NCBI GenBank assembly: GCA_964250755.1
Contig: CAXUHB010000022.1
Location: 3,811 to 67,810 of the forward strand
Direction of reading: 5' to 3'
DNA length: 64,000 nt
Source of the DNA: DASWOJ01 sp964250755
GTDB taxonomy: Bacteria > Pseudomonadota > Alphaproteobacteria > Acetobacterales > Acetobacteraceae
The position numbers and the translations under genes were made by a program. The stretch's first letter is position 1; every line of letters begins with the position of its first letter. The notes under the pieces are model-generated. The model worked only from the letters and a program-made list of their open reading frames with translations. It did no database searches and had not been told where the DNA came from. Shown piece by piece: positions 7,926 through 15,849 of this stretch.

Positions 7926-8408
7926 TCACCCCGTCACCGGCTCCCCTTCCCGGCACCTCTCCAGCCATCGCTCCGCCTCCACCCAGGTCGGTGCCGCGTA
8001 GCCGTCGTGCGTTCGCAGCCGCGTCTCCGTGAAGCCTAGCCGCGCGAACAGCCGGCGGTTGTCCGCCAGCGCCAGCCGGACGCCCAGGTGGACGCGCGGC
8101 AGACCGAGGCGCCGCGCCTCCGCCTCCGCCGCTTGCATCAGCCGCGCCGCATGGCCCCGCCCGCGGTGCATGGGATGGGTGGCGAGGCGTCCGACATACA
8201 GCCCGCCCTCCCGCACCGACCACAGCACGCAAGCCTCGGGACCATCCGCCAGCGCACCCCCGCCGCCGACCAGGTGGCCGCGAAGGCTGTCCCCGGTCTC
8301 GCGCGATGCGCTGGGCACGGGGTCGAGCGGGACGGAGGTGGCCGCGAAGGCCGCGCGGATCAGCGCGGCCACTGCCTCCGCATCGCCGGGCAGGATCGGG
8401 CGGATCAT
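7926..8408 (-). CDS. GNAT-family N-acetyltransferase
   Basis: A 160-residue acetyltransferase. The acetyl-CoA site reads THPMHRGRGHAARLMQAAEAEA, followed by NRRLFARLGFTET near the end. MIRPILPGDAEAVAALIRAAF is the normal first strand and helix. Its ATG (8408) overlaps the stop codon of the upstream MFS gene in an ATGA arrangement, so the two are translationally coupled. That suggests the enzyme works with the transported compound, for example by acetylating a drug or metabolite. It is convergent with the pseudouridine synthase gene across the long inverted repeat. The substrate is unknown. Confidence 0.84.
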   Translation of the reverse strand: MIRPILPGDAEAVAALIRAAFAATSVPLDPVPSASRETGDSLRGHLVGGGGALADGPEACVLWSVREGGLYVGRLATHPMHRGRGHAARLMQAAEAEARRLGLPRVHLGVRLALADNRRLFARLGFTETRLRTHDGYAAPTWVEAERWLERCREGEPVTG

Positions 8409-9547
8409 GCCGGCCGGCGGGACAGGAAGCCGTGCAGCATGAAGGCCGGGATTGCGGCTGCCGACAGCGCCGCGGCGGCGACCAGCGCGCCGGCCGGGTT
8501 CCCGGCCAGGTCCGCCGCCCGGCCGCACATCGCCGGCAGCAGCGCGCCGCCGGCATAGTACATCGCATAGAACATTCCCATCCCCACCGCCCGGTTCTCC
8601 GGCCGCGCCGACAAGGTGCCGATCCCGATGATGACGCCCGCGTGCAGCGACGCCACCGTGCCGAACAGCCCCCCCCACGCCAACGGCCAATCCAGCACCG
8701 CCGGCCCGGCGACTGCCACGATCCCCGCCACCGTTCCGGCCATGAACACCGGACGGTTGCCGAACCGCGCCGCCAGCCAACCGCCCAGCACGGTGGCCGG
8801 CAGGTTCAGCCAGGTCGCCAAGGTCAGCACCAGCGCAAGCTCCCCCGGCGGATGCCCACGCGCCGCCATCACGGAGGGCATGTAGGACAGGAAGCCGTAA
8901 TATCCCGCGTTGTAGGCCGTCCATGCCGCGGCGGCTGCCAGCACCAGCGAGCATTCGCGGCGGGACGGCAGCGCCCAGGTGGTGGCGGCACCAGCCGGGA
9001 GCGGTTCGGCACTGGCCAGGAACAGCAACAGGGCGGCAGCGGCAATCCCAGCGCCCACCACGAACAGCCCAGCCCAGCCCATCGCCTGCACAGCCGCGCC
9101 ATGCGTCAGCTCCACCAGCCCGACGCCAATCGGAAAGGCCCCGACCACCAGGCCCATGACCGGCAGGAAGGCCCGGTCCGTGAAGCGGTCGCCGATCATC
9201 TTGCCCTGCATCACCACCAGCATGACAGCACCGGTCCCGGCCAGCGCCCGCCCGGCGCCGATGCCCGCCGGGCCGCCCGCCCCGGCGCACAGCGCCGCGC
9301 CCAGGGTCATCAACGCCAGGCCACCGCCGACCACGGCACGCTCGCCGTAGCGCCGCCCCAGCAGCCCGCCGGGCAGCGCCGCCAGCACGCCCGGCGCCAT
9401 GTACAGCCCGATCAGCCCGCCCAGCTCGGCATAACCCAGCCCGAACCGCTCCACCAGTTCCGGCCCAAGGCTCGCAAGAGACTGGAACTGGTAGCCGAAG
9501 GCCATGCGCGCCAGGAACACCGCCGCCACCAACGCCCATCGCCGCAC
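8405..9547 (-). CDS. MFS transporter, CynX/NimT-like
   Basis: A 380-residue inner-membrane protein with about twelve hydrophobic segments. The first helix LVAAVFLARMAFGYQFQSLA is followed by LGPELVERFGLGYAELGGLI, and the loop LLGRRYGERAVVGGG is the conserved MFS segment between helices 2 and 3. The short length fits the cyanate/nitroimidazole (CynX/NimT) group. The start is GTG 9547. The stop codon overlaps the ATG of the GNAT gene, forming a two-gene operon. The substrate is undetermined. Confidence 0.82.
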   Translation of the reverse strand: MRRWALVAAVFLARMAFGYQFQSLASLGPELVERFGLGYAELGGLIGLYMAPGVLAALPGGLLGRRYGERAVVGGGLALMTLGAALCAGAGGPAGIGAGRALAGTGAVMLVVMQGKMIGDRFTDRAFLPVMGLVVGAFPIGVGLVELTHGAAVQAMGWAGLFVVGAGIAAAALLLFLASAEPLPAGAATTWALPSRRECSLVLAAAAAWTAYNAGYYGFLSYMPSVMAARGHPPGELALVLTLATWLNLPATVLGGWLAARFGNRPVFMAGTVAGIVAVAGPAVLDWPLAWGGLFGTVASLHAGVIIGIGTLSARPENRAVGMGMFYAMYYAGGALLPAMCGRAADLAGNPAGALVAAAALSAAAIPAFMLHGFLSRRPA

Positions 9548-9749
9548 GGCTGCAACCCCTCCGACATGCGTGGCCCATCAGCCGCATCGGAACAGCCGGG
9601 GCCGATCATTCGCCTCCTGAGTTCACCACCCCGGCCCGCACCGCGGTCCCGCAAGTTGCCGAAGCAGATGCTCCGGAGCCGCAAAACCAATCTGTGCGAC
9701 GTTCACGGCCTAGCCAGGCTGCGCGGGCATGCCTGCTTGCAGGTAAGGG

Positions 9750-10637
9750 CTATCTGACCAGGCGCCCTTGCGGTCGTGCGGACGGCAAGATGGGAATCTC
9801 TGTGCGCCAAGCATCCTCGCCGCGGCCGGCAACGTCACCTAGCCCGATGCTGCCGAACACGGCCGCCATGCGGCCGTCCAAGCGCTTGTAGGCCGAAGTC
9901 AGCAGCGCGGCCTTGCGCGCGACGACTGGATAGGCCCGTGCCCAGTCCCGCACCCGCCCAGGACTAGTGAAGATCATCTCGGCATAGACATTGAAGTCGT
10001 TCTCCGCCGTCGTGGCACCATACGGTGAAAGGAACCCATCCGCCAATGCCGCCAGCCCACTGTCCGCTGCCGCCAATGCCTCGGCGTTGTCCCTGGCAGG
10101 CGTCCAGCCCGCGGGCAGAAGCCGTGACCAGGTGCCCGGCAGCTCCGGATGCACGGCCCATACCAGCGAACTGAACTCGTGATGCACGCCGAGCCTCGCG
10201 GTCTCGTAGATGCCGCCATCCCCATGAAGCCGGTTCGCCACCAGGATGATCCAGGCGGGTCCGCAGGTTCCGCCCGCCGCGGCGCCATCCAGGGTCAGCC
10301 CGCCGCAGAAGAAGATCGCCTTGCAGAGCTTGGCGTAGAAGCCCGGCGGATAGATCGGCAGCGACGCCTCGATCCCGTCCAGTGCCGGCGGCATGTCTGC
10401 AAGGTCAACCGGCACGGCGCGGCCACCCTCGATGACGGCGTCGGCCGGTCCCCAGGGCGGCACATGGAACCCAGCCGGGCCGCCCATGCCGATGGCGACG
10501 CCGAACCGCGCTGCTATCCCCTCCGCCCGCTGCTGGACCGCGCCCGTGCCGCGGGACTGCGCGGACAGGCCCCACCCCGCCGCCGCCAGCAGCGGCAGCG
10601 AGCCGGCCAGCAGCGCGCGCCGGTGCAGCCGCCTCAT
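9750..10637 (-). CDS. secreted metallopeptidase-like protein at the end of the T6SS operon
   Basis: A 295-residue protein with a Tat-like or ordinary leader (MRRLHRRALLAGSLPLLAAA). Two blocks stand out: GVHHEFSSLVW (150-160) and GFLSPYGATTAENDFNVYAE (201-220). Their order and spacing resemble zinc-dependent peptidases of the Mx1-like group, which carry HExxH then an acidic YA/ENDF-type segment. Here the second His of HExxH is Ser, so the metal site is altered. GGTCGPAWIIL (122-132) is another conserved-looking core. Its ATG overlaps the stop of the LysM gene (ATGA), so it belongs to that operon. A peptidoglycan-related or processing role is an inference; no activity can be claimed. Confidence 0.5.
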   Translation of the reverse strand: MRRLHRRALLAGSLPLLAAAGWGLSAQSRGTGAVQQRAEGIAARFGVAIGMGGPAGFHVPPWGPADAVIEGGRAVPVDLADMPPALDGIEASLPIYPPGFYAKLCKAIFFCGGLTLDGAAAGGTCGPAWIILVANRLHGDGGIYETARLGVHHEFSSLVWAVHPELPGTWSRLLPAGWTPARDNAEALAAADSGLAALADGFLSPYGATTAENDFNVYAEMIFTSPGRVRDWARAYPVVARKAALLTSAYKRLDGRMAAVFGSIGLGDVAGRGEDAWRTEIPILPSARPQGRLVR

Positions 10638-11770
10638 CGCGCCAGGGCGGGCTGCATCATGGGAACCAGCCTGAACGACATCATGACATGGGCCGCCACC
10701 GCCGCCCGCGGCAGCGCAGCGGCGGCCGCGGCGCCGCGCAGCATCAGCATTCCCCGCGCAAAGGAGCTGCCAGCCACTGCGAACGACGCAGGATCGTCCG
10801 CGACGCCCGCGCCCGCAGTGAAGAAGTCCTCCACCAGAGTGCCCACCACCACCACCCCGGCTGCCACGACCAGGCCTGTGCCGATCACGCGCGCCCAGTC
10901 CGTGTGCGGCACGCGCTGCGGCTGCGCAGAGGGGCCGGACGGCGGCAGGGGCGTCGGCGTCAGCTCGACCACCAACGTCACGCCCATCGCGACGTATTTG
11001 AAATCCAGGATGGACGGCCCCTCCAGCTTGGGCAGCCGCAGCTCGAACCGCAGCTTCGGCAGCGGGCTGTGCGAGTCCATCTGCACGCCGACCGCCGTCG
11101 TCGGCACGTTCGGCGTCGTGCTCTGCGACACCAGCATGGAACGCAGGGTGAGCCGCTGATCCCTGGCGTCGTAGATCAGGCGGTTGTCGCTGGTCAGCAT
11201 CTTGAAGGCCTGGTTGGCCTGGCTCGTGACCTGCAGCTCCAGCTCCCGCCGGTTGGTTACATACAGCGCCGGGTAGGACTTCTTGGTCATCAGCACGACC
11301 TCGCCGGTCATCCGGACCTCCATGATGAGGCCGGGCTGGACCAGGGGCGGCATCCTCAGGTCGTCGAGCTTGAACTTGATCGAGATGGGGGAGTGCAGGC
11401 TCGGCAGCTGCCGCGACAGGTCGCCACCCCCAGCCGGGCTGCGCTGCGGCTGGCCGGATGCGCCGGGATGCGGCGCGTGGGAGCCGGGCGAAGCATGGCC
11501 GCCCCCGTGGCCGCCGCCATGGCTATTGCCCTGCCCTGGCACCCCGGCCTTGTCGGGCTTGCTGCGCGCCCCGGCCAGCGTCGGCAGCAGCAGGACATGG
11601 CCAGGATGAATCAGGTCGGGATCGGGCACCCCGTGGCCCGTGGCACGGATCACGTCGGCCCGGTTGTTGTAGCGCCAGATGCGCGGCCATTGGCTTCCCG
11701 CGCCCAAATGGTGCTTCGAGATGTTCCACAGGTTGTCGCCGCCGCGCACGACGTAGCGTTCACCAAGCAT
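10634..11770 (-). CDS. LysM-domain protein with C-terminal membrane segments
   Basis: A 378-residue protein. An N-terminal LysM domain (about 5-62) runs from YVVRGGDNLWNISKHHLG to HPGHVLLLP. A Gly/His/Pro-rich linker (about 75-120) follows, then a soluble domain of about 150 residues (KFKLDDLRMPPLVQPGLIMEV onward). The C-terminal region has two hydrophobic stretches, VIGTGLVVAAGVVVVGTLVED and a second Ala/Met-rich one. There is no N-terminal signal, so the LysM may be cytoplasmic, as in contractile-tail baseplate proteins, or exported another way. The start ATG 11770 has a GAGGAG site. It lies 157 bases after the methyltransferase gene and is coupled to the peptidase-like gene. The link to the T6SS rests on position only. 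Confidence 0.65.
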   Translation of the reverse strand: MLGERYVVRGGDNLWNISKHHLGAGSQWPRIWRYNNRADVIRATGHGVPDPDLIHPGHVLLLPTLAGARSKPDKAGVPGQGNSHGGGHGGGHASPGSHAPHPGASGQPQRSPAGGGDLSRQLPSLHSPISIKFKLDDLRMPPLVQPGLIMEVRMTGEVVLMTKKSYPALYVTNRRELELQVTSQANQAFKMLTSDNRLIYDARDQRLTLRSMLVSQSTTPNVPTTAVGVQMDSHSPLPKLRFELRLPKLEGPSILDFKYVAMGVTLVVELTPTPLPPSGPSAQPQRVPHTDWARVIGTGLVVAAGVVVVGTLVEDFFTAGAGVADDPASFAVAGSSFARGMLMLRGAAAAAALPRAAVAAHVMMSFRLVPMMQPALAR

Positions 11771-11927
11771 CCAAAGCTCCTCACGAACATCGTGCGCGCC
11801 ATGCCGCAGCGGCATGGGCAATCGCGCGGATTGAAGGGGTTGGGAGCGTCCGCGCAAGCCACTTCGTGGCTAGAATGAGCTAGGCCCCGGAAACCGCTTC
11901 AATTGTCACCGATCCTTCATCCCCCTG

Positions 11928-13424
11928 TCACTCCATGCCGATCCCGAGCGCCCGCCACATCGGCACGCAGGATGCCCCGACCTCGGCCACTGCACCCGCC
12001 ATGCGTTCCAAGTCCTGGGCGTCCCCATGCGGCATGATCTCCCGCGCGGCAGCCGCGGGGTCCACGTCCGCGCCGGCCGACATGCGCCGCCAGGCCGCCA
12101 TCTCCACGACCGAGCACGGCAGGCCCGTGCCCAGCGCCCCGGATGCGAAGGCGGCGCGGGCGTTCAGGGCGCCTTCCGCCTCCAGCCGCGCCGCCATGCC
12201 GCGGTTGAGCACGGTTTCGCCCGGGGTGGCCGGGCCGCGCGCCGGCGCGACGGGGATGGCCTGCTGCGACCCGATCAGCATGCCCACCAGCTCCGCCGGG
12301 TTGTCGCGGCGGCCCACAACGTCCGGCAAATCCAGCAGCTCCTCGGCCGTGCATGGCCCAGCGGCCAGGCGGGCGACCATTGGCTCATAGAAGGCGCGCG
12401 CGAGCCCGGCGCTGCCTGCGGGCACCGCCACCTCGTAGCGGAACGCCGCCGCCGGACGAACAAGGGCCAGCGTGACGCCGCGCAGCCGCGCGTCGCGCTC
12501 CGCCTGGCCCAGCCGGGCCAGGCCGCGGACGAACACGTCGTTGCGGAGCAGGCGGTCCTGGCAGGTGTCGCGCACCAGCTCGCGCATCGCGGGTTCGTCG
12601 TAGCGGTCCACCAAGGCGCGCTGCTCCGGGGTCAGGGACAGCTCGGGAAAGCTGTCGATGACTTGTACCGACGCCGCCCAGTCCAGCCGGGCGGGCGCCA
12701 GGTCGGCGCACACGTCCATGTGGAAACTGGGGCTCCAGGCCGCGTTCATGTATTCGTGGGCGATATACTCGTGCGGCATACGGGCCGCGTGCTCCAGCGT
12801 CGTGCGGACGACGGGGGTGCCCAGGTGGACGGCCTCCGTGGCGGCCAGGGCGCGCAGCACGTCCATGCCGGCCTGCGCCTGCCGGTCGCTGCGGGTGCCG
12901 CCGCGCAGCCCGGCCTCCCGCAGCAGCCGCTGCATCCCCAGCGCGCCCTGCCAGCCTGGCAGGCTGTTGTAGCTGACATGCGCCAGCCCGCCCGCGCGCA
13001 GCCGCGTCCGCAGGAGCGCGACAATGCCCGCGCGCACCGCGGGCGGCACCCAGCTCCAGACCCCGTGCAGACTGACGATGTCGGCCTCCGGCACCAGACC
13101 TGGGGAGGCGGGGTCGGCCAAGTCGGCCTCAAGGAAGGTCACGTTGCGCAGGCCTGCGGCGGCGGCCAAGCGCCGGGCCTCGGCGATGTGCGCGGGGTGG
13201 AAGTCGAGGGCGGTGACGGTCCAGCCGGGATTGCTGGCGGCCAGGATCAGCGCGCCGTGGCCGCGCCCGCACCCCAGCTCGACATAGGACAAGCCCGGCC
13301 CGATGTCCGGCGGGCGCACGCTGCGGAGCAGGCAGGCGGCCTCCAGGTGATAGGGCGACTGGAACGGGTAATAGCCTGCCATGTAGGCCACGTCCGTAAC
13401 GTAGCCGCCGCCCCAATCCGTCAT
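11928..13424 (-). CDS. SAM-dependent methyltransferase with methyltransferase-regulatory domain
   Basis: A 498-residue class I methyltransferase. Motif I is SYVELGCGRGHGALILAA (about 46-63), motif II VTALDFHP, and an acidic motif FLEADLADP follows. Residues about 215-300 (YNSLPGWQG, HEYIAHEYMNAAW) match the predicted methyltransferase regulatory domain family (PF10119). The C-terminal 170 residues resemble a winged-helix-like tail. The start ATG 13424 has GGAGGG and overlaps the kinase stop (ATGA), so the two proteins are made in step. The substrate is unknown. Given the coupling, a T6SS protein or the kinase itself is a reasonable guess, but an unrelated small-molecule target cannot be excluded. 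Confidence 0.75.
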   Translation of the reverse strand: MTDWGGGYVTDVAYMAGYYPFQSPYHLEAACLLRSVRPPDIGPGLSYVELGCGRGHGALILAASNPGWTVTALDFHPAHIAEARRLAAAAGLRNVTFLEADLADPASPGLVPEADIVSLHGVWSWVPPAVRAGIVALLRTRLRAGGLAHVSYNSLPGWQGALGMQRLLREAGLRGGTRSDRQAQAGMDVLRALAATEAVHLGTPVVRTTLEHAARMPHEYIAHEYMNAAWSPSFHMDVCADLAPARLDWAASVQVIDSFPELSLTPEQRALVDRYDEPAMRELVRDTCQDRLLRNDVFVRGLARLGQAERDARLRGVTLALVRPAAAFRYEVAVPAGSAGLARAFYEPMVARLAAGPCTAEELLDLPDVVGRRDNPAELVGMLIGSQQAIPVAPARGPATPGETVLNRGMAARLEAEGALNARAAFASGALGTGLPCSVVEMAAWRRMSAGADVDPAAAAREIMPHGDAQDLERMAGAVAEVGASCVPMWRALGIGME

Positions 13425-14458
13425 GTCGCCCTCCGCTTGAACAGGCCGCGCGGCCGTGCGGCGGCGGCCTCGGCCAGCAGCTCGCCCACTGCGGCGGCGG
13501 ACTCCGGCCGGTTGGCGGGCGCGGGCTGCAGCAGGCGGGACAGCACCGGGCGCAGCGCCGCCGGCACCCCATCCAGCGGCGGCACGCGGCGGCGCTCCCG
13601 CACGGCCACGACCTCGTCCTGGCCCATCGGCAGCGGCTCCCCGATGCAGGCCGCCGCCAGGACAAGGCCCAGGCTGTACAGGTCCGACCGGACATCCAGC
13701 GCGCCGCCGGGCATCAGCTGCTCGGGCGAGGCCCAGGTCAGCTTGCCCGCGAAGTCCAGGTGGTCGTGCGGGCTGCGTAGGTCGCCCAGCAGGCGCGCGA
13801 CGCCGAAGTCCACCAGCGTCGCGCCGCCGGGCTGGCCGTCGCACAGCACGATGTTCCCCGGCGACACGTCCTGATGCACGATCCCGTGGCGGTGGACCGC
13901 CTGCAAGGCCGCGGCGACGCGCCCGCCCAAGGCCGCCGCCTGCGGCGCGTCCAGAGGGCCGTTCCGCATCGTGCGCTCCAGGTCGGGACCGCGCAGGAAC
14001 TCCATCACCAGCACCAGCCGACCATCGCCGTCGCGCAGCAGGCCCTGGCCGCCGACCACCGCGTCCGAGCGCACCATTGCCAGCAGCCGCGCCTCGTTCC
14101 GCAACAGGGCAAGGGCGTTGGGGTCGGCGCTGAAGCCGGGCCGCAGGGTCTTGAGGGCATGGTCGGTGCCCAGCTCCCGGTGGCGGGCGCGATACAGCTC
14201 GCCCATGCCGCCGCGGCGGATCAGGCCGAGGACCGTGAACACGCCCGCGACGACCTGGTTGGGCCGGAACGCCGCGCCGGGGGCCGGGGCCTCGCCCAGC
14301 GGCTCCGGCGGTGCGCCCAGGCGGCCCAGCATGTCGCGGGCGGCGGCGATCAGCGCCTCCCGCTCATGCTCCGGACGCTCCGCGCCGGACGAGCCGCGCA
14401 GCAGGCTGTCCACGAAGCGCTGCAGGTTGGCTTGGAAGGGGTCGGGCACCTCGGTCAT
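13421..14458 (-). CDS. T6SS serine/threonine protein kinase (PpkA/ImpN-type)
   Basis: A 345-residue Hanks-type kinase. The Gly-rich loop is RRGGMGELYRAR (81-92), the ATP-anchoring Lys is in HALKTL (103), the catalytic loop is HQDVSPGN (195-202) and the metal-binding motif DFGVA (217-221); SDLYSLGLVLAA follows. The catalytic loop has HQD where most kinases have HRD; Asp and Asn are kept. Unlike PpkA of Pseudomonas there is no transmembrane or periplasmic sensor domain, as in ImpN of rhizobia. In known systems this kinase phosphorylates the FHA protein or TssL to trigger assembly. It is coupled by ATGA overlaps to the TagF-PP2C gene on one side and the methyltransferase on the other. Confidence 0.85.
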   Translation of the reverse strand: MTEVPDPFQANLQRFVDSLLRGSSGAERPEHEREALIAAARDMLGRLGAPPEPLGEAPAPGAAFRPNQVVAGVFTVLGLIRRGGMGELYRARHRELGTDHALKTLRPGFSADPNALALLRNEARLLAMVRSDAVVGGQGLLRDGDGRLVLVMEFLRGPDLERTMRNGPLDAPQAAALGGRVAAALQAVHRHGIVHQDVSPGNIVLCDGQPGGATLVDFGVARLLGDLRSPHDHLDFAGKLTWASPEQLMPGGALDVRSDLYSLGLVLAAACIGEPLPMGQDEVVAVRERRRVPPLDGVPAALRPVLSRLLQPAPANRPESAAAVGELLAEAAAARPRGLFKRRAT

Positions 14459-15849
14459 GCCAATTGCCGTACGGCGGCCGGGATCAGGACGACGATGGCG
14501 GTGACGTTATCGGATGCGCCCGCGACCAGGGCGTCGTCCATCAGACCGGCCACCGCGTCCTCCGGCGTCGGCGCGGCCAGGTGCGCGGCCAGCTCGGCGT
14601 CGTCCAGCGCTTTGGTCAGGCCGTCGCTGCACAGCAGGTAACGGTCGCCAGGCTGGGCGTCGTCCGCTGCCCGCCCGGCGACGAACTCCGGCCCGGAGCC
14701 GACCGCGTGCTGGATGCCGCCCTCCTCCGCATGGTCCAGCGTCAGGCAGTGCAGGGCGCCGGCGCGCCAGCGGTAAACCCGGCTGTCCCCCGACCACAGC
14801 ACGCCAGCACGCCCGCCATGCAGCGCCAGCACCGCAACCGTCGAGGCGACGATGGCCGTGTCGTTGATCCCCGCAGCCCGGCTGCACAGGGCGGCGTTGG
14901 CCTCCGTCAGCAGGTGCATCGCGTCGTCCAGCATGTCGTCCAGGGTCAGGGGCGGCAGCAGGCGCTCCAAATGCTCGACCACGGTGCGGCTCGCGACCTC
15001 GCCGCTGTCATGGCCGCCGACGCCGTCCGCGACGGCCCAGAGCTGGTCGTTGCCGCGCATCAGCAGCGCGTCCTGGTTCAGGCTGCGGCGCGTGCCGACG
15101 TGGGTGCGCCCGGCGTAGGACACGCGCGCCGCGCCGGCCGGAATCAGCACCTGGGTGCCAGGCATACGCTGCTCGGGTGCCGGGTGCCAGCCGCCGGCGG
15201 GCCAGTCCAGGGTCAGCAAGCTGCCGAAGCCCTGCGGGGCGGGCAGGCCGCGCGTGTACAGGAGCACAGGCTCGGGCGCATCGGCGGGCAGCCAGAACAC
15301 AACGGTGCCGGCGTCCCCGCGGGCGGGCGGCTTGGGATCGGCATCGTCCCAGGCGGGCAAGCCAAGCTGGGCGGCGCCGGCGTCCACCTGGGTCAGGTCG
15401 GTCCCGTGGTCCAGCGCCGTCAGCGCCAGCGCCTCCAGCGCATCGAACCAGGGTGCGGCAGTACGCACCAGGTCCTGCGGCTGCGGGCAGCCCGGCAACT
15501 GCGCGGCCAGGATCAGCGGGAAGTAGCGGCCCACCCGGTCCACGCTGGGCATCAGGACGCCCGCTGCCGGCGCCGGCCCGGCCACCCCTGCGCCGAGCAC
15601 GAAGCGCCAGACCGGCGCATTCAGGTAGGCATTCAGCCAGGCGTCGCCCAATTGCCGCCGGCTGGTATCCAGGCAGGCCTGCAGCCAGTCGTCCAGCGCC
15701 ATGCGGCACGGGGCGGTCAGCCTGCGCACGACGAAGTCGCCCCGGGACGGCAGCTTGCCGAACAGGCCGGGGGCGCCCGTCTCCCTGCCAGCGCCACCCC
15801 CCCCAGCCACACCTGGCGCGGCAGCCGCCGTCACAGGTTGTCCGGGCAC
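14455..15849 (-). CDS. TagF-PP2C phosphatase fusion (ImpM/TagF-PppA)
   Basis: A 464-residue two-domain regulator. The TagF domain (about 27-200) opens with GLFGKLPSRGDFVVRRL and has VDRVGRYFPL. The PP2C phosphatase (about 230-460) has all metal-binding motifs: RSLNQDALL, VADGVGGHDSGE, SGDSRVYRW, LCSDGLTKAL and SDNVTAI. TagF represses the T6SS after translation, and PppA-type phosphatases oppose the kinase; the same fusion is known in Agrobacterium. The start GTG 15849 has GGGAG five bases upstream and overlaps tssM by 19 bases; a second GTG at 15834 overlaps the tssM stop exactly. The gene is coupled to the kinase gene. Confidence 0.9.
   Translation of the reverse strand: MPGQPVTAAAAPGVAGGGGAGRETGAPGLFGKLPSRGDFVVRRLTAPCRMALDDWLQACLDTSRRQLGDAWLNAYLNAPVWRFVLGAGVAGPAPAAGVLMPSVDRVGRYFPLILAAQLPGCPQPQDLVRTAAPWFDALEALALTALDHGTDLTQVDAGAAQLGLPAWDDADPKPPARGDAGTVVFWLPADAPEPVLLYTRGLPAPQGFGSLLTLDWPAGGWHPAPEQRMPGTQVLIPAGAARVSYAGRTHVGTRRSLNQDALLMRGNDQLWAVADGVGGHDSGEVASRTVVEHLERLLPPLTLDDMLDDAMHLLTEANAALCSRAAGINDTAIVASTVAVLALHGGRAGVLWSGDSRVYRWRAGALHCLTLDHAEEGGIQHAVGSGPEFVAGRAADDAQPGDRYLLCSDGLTKALDDAELAAHLAAPTPEDAVAGLMDDALVAGASDNVTAIVVLIPAAVRQLA

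Noticed and set aside
11850..11880. AGCCAC-TTC-GTGGCT hairpin as terminator of the methyltransferase gene
   Set aside because: Stem is short and there is no T run on either side; transcription probably continues into the LysM gene.
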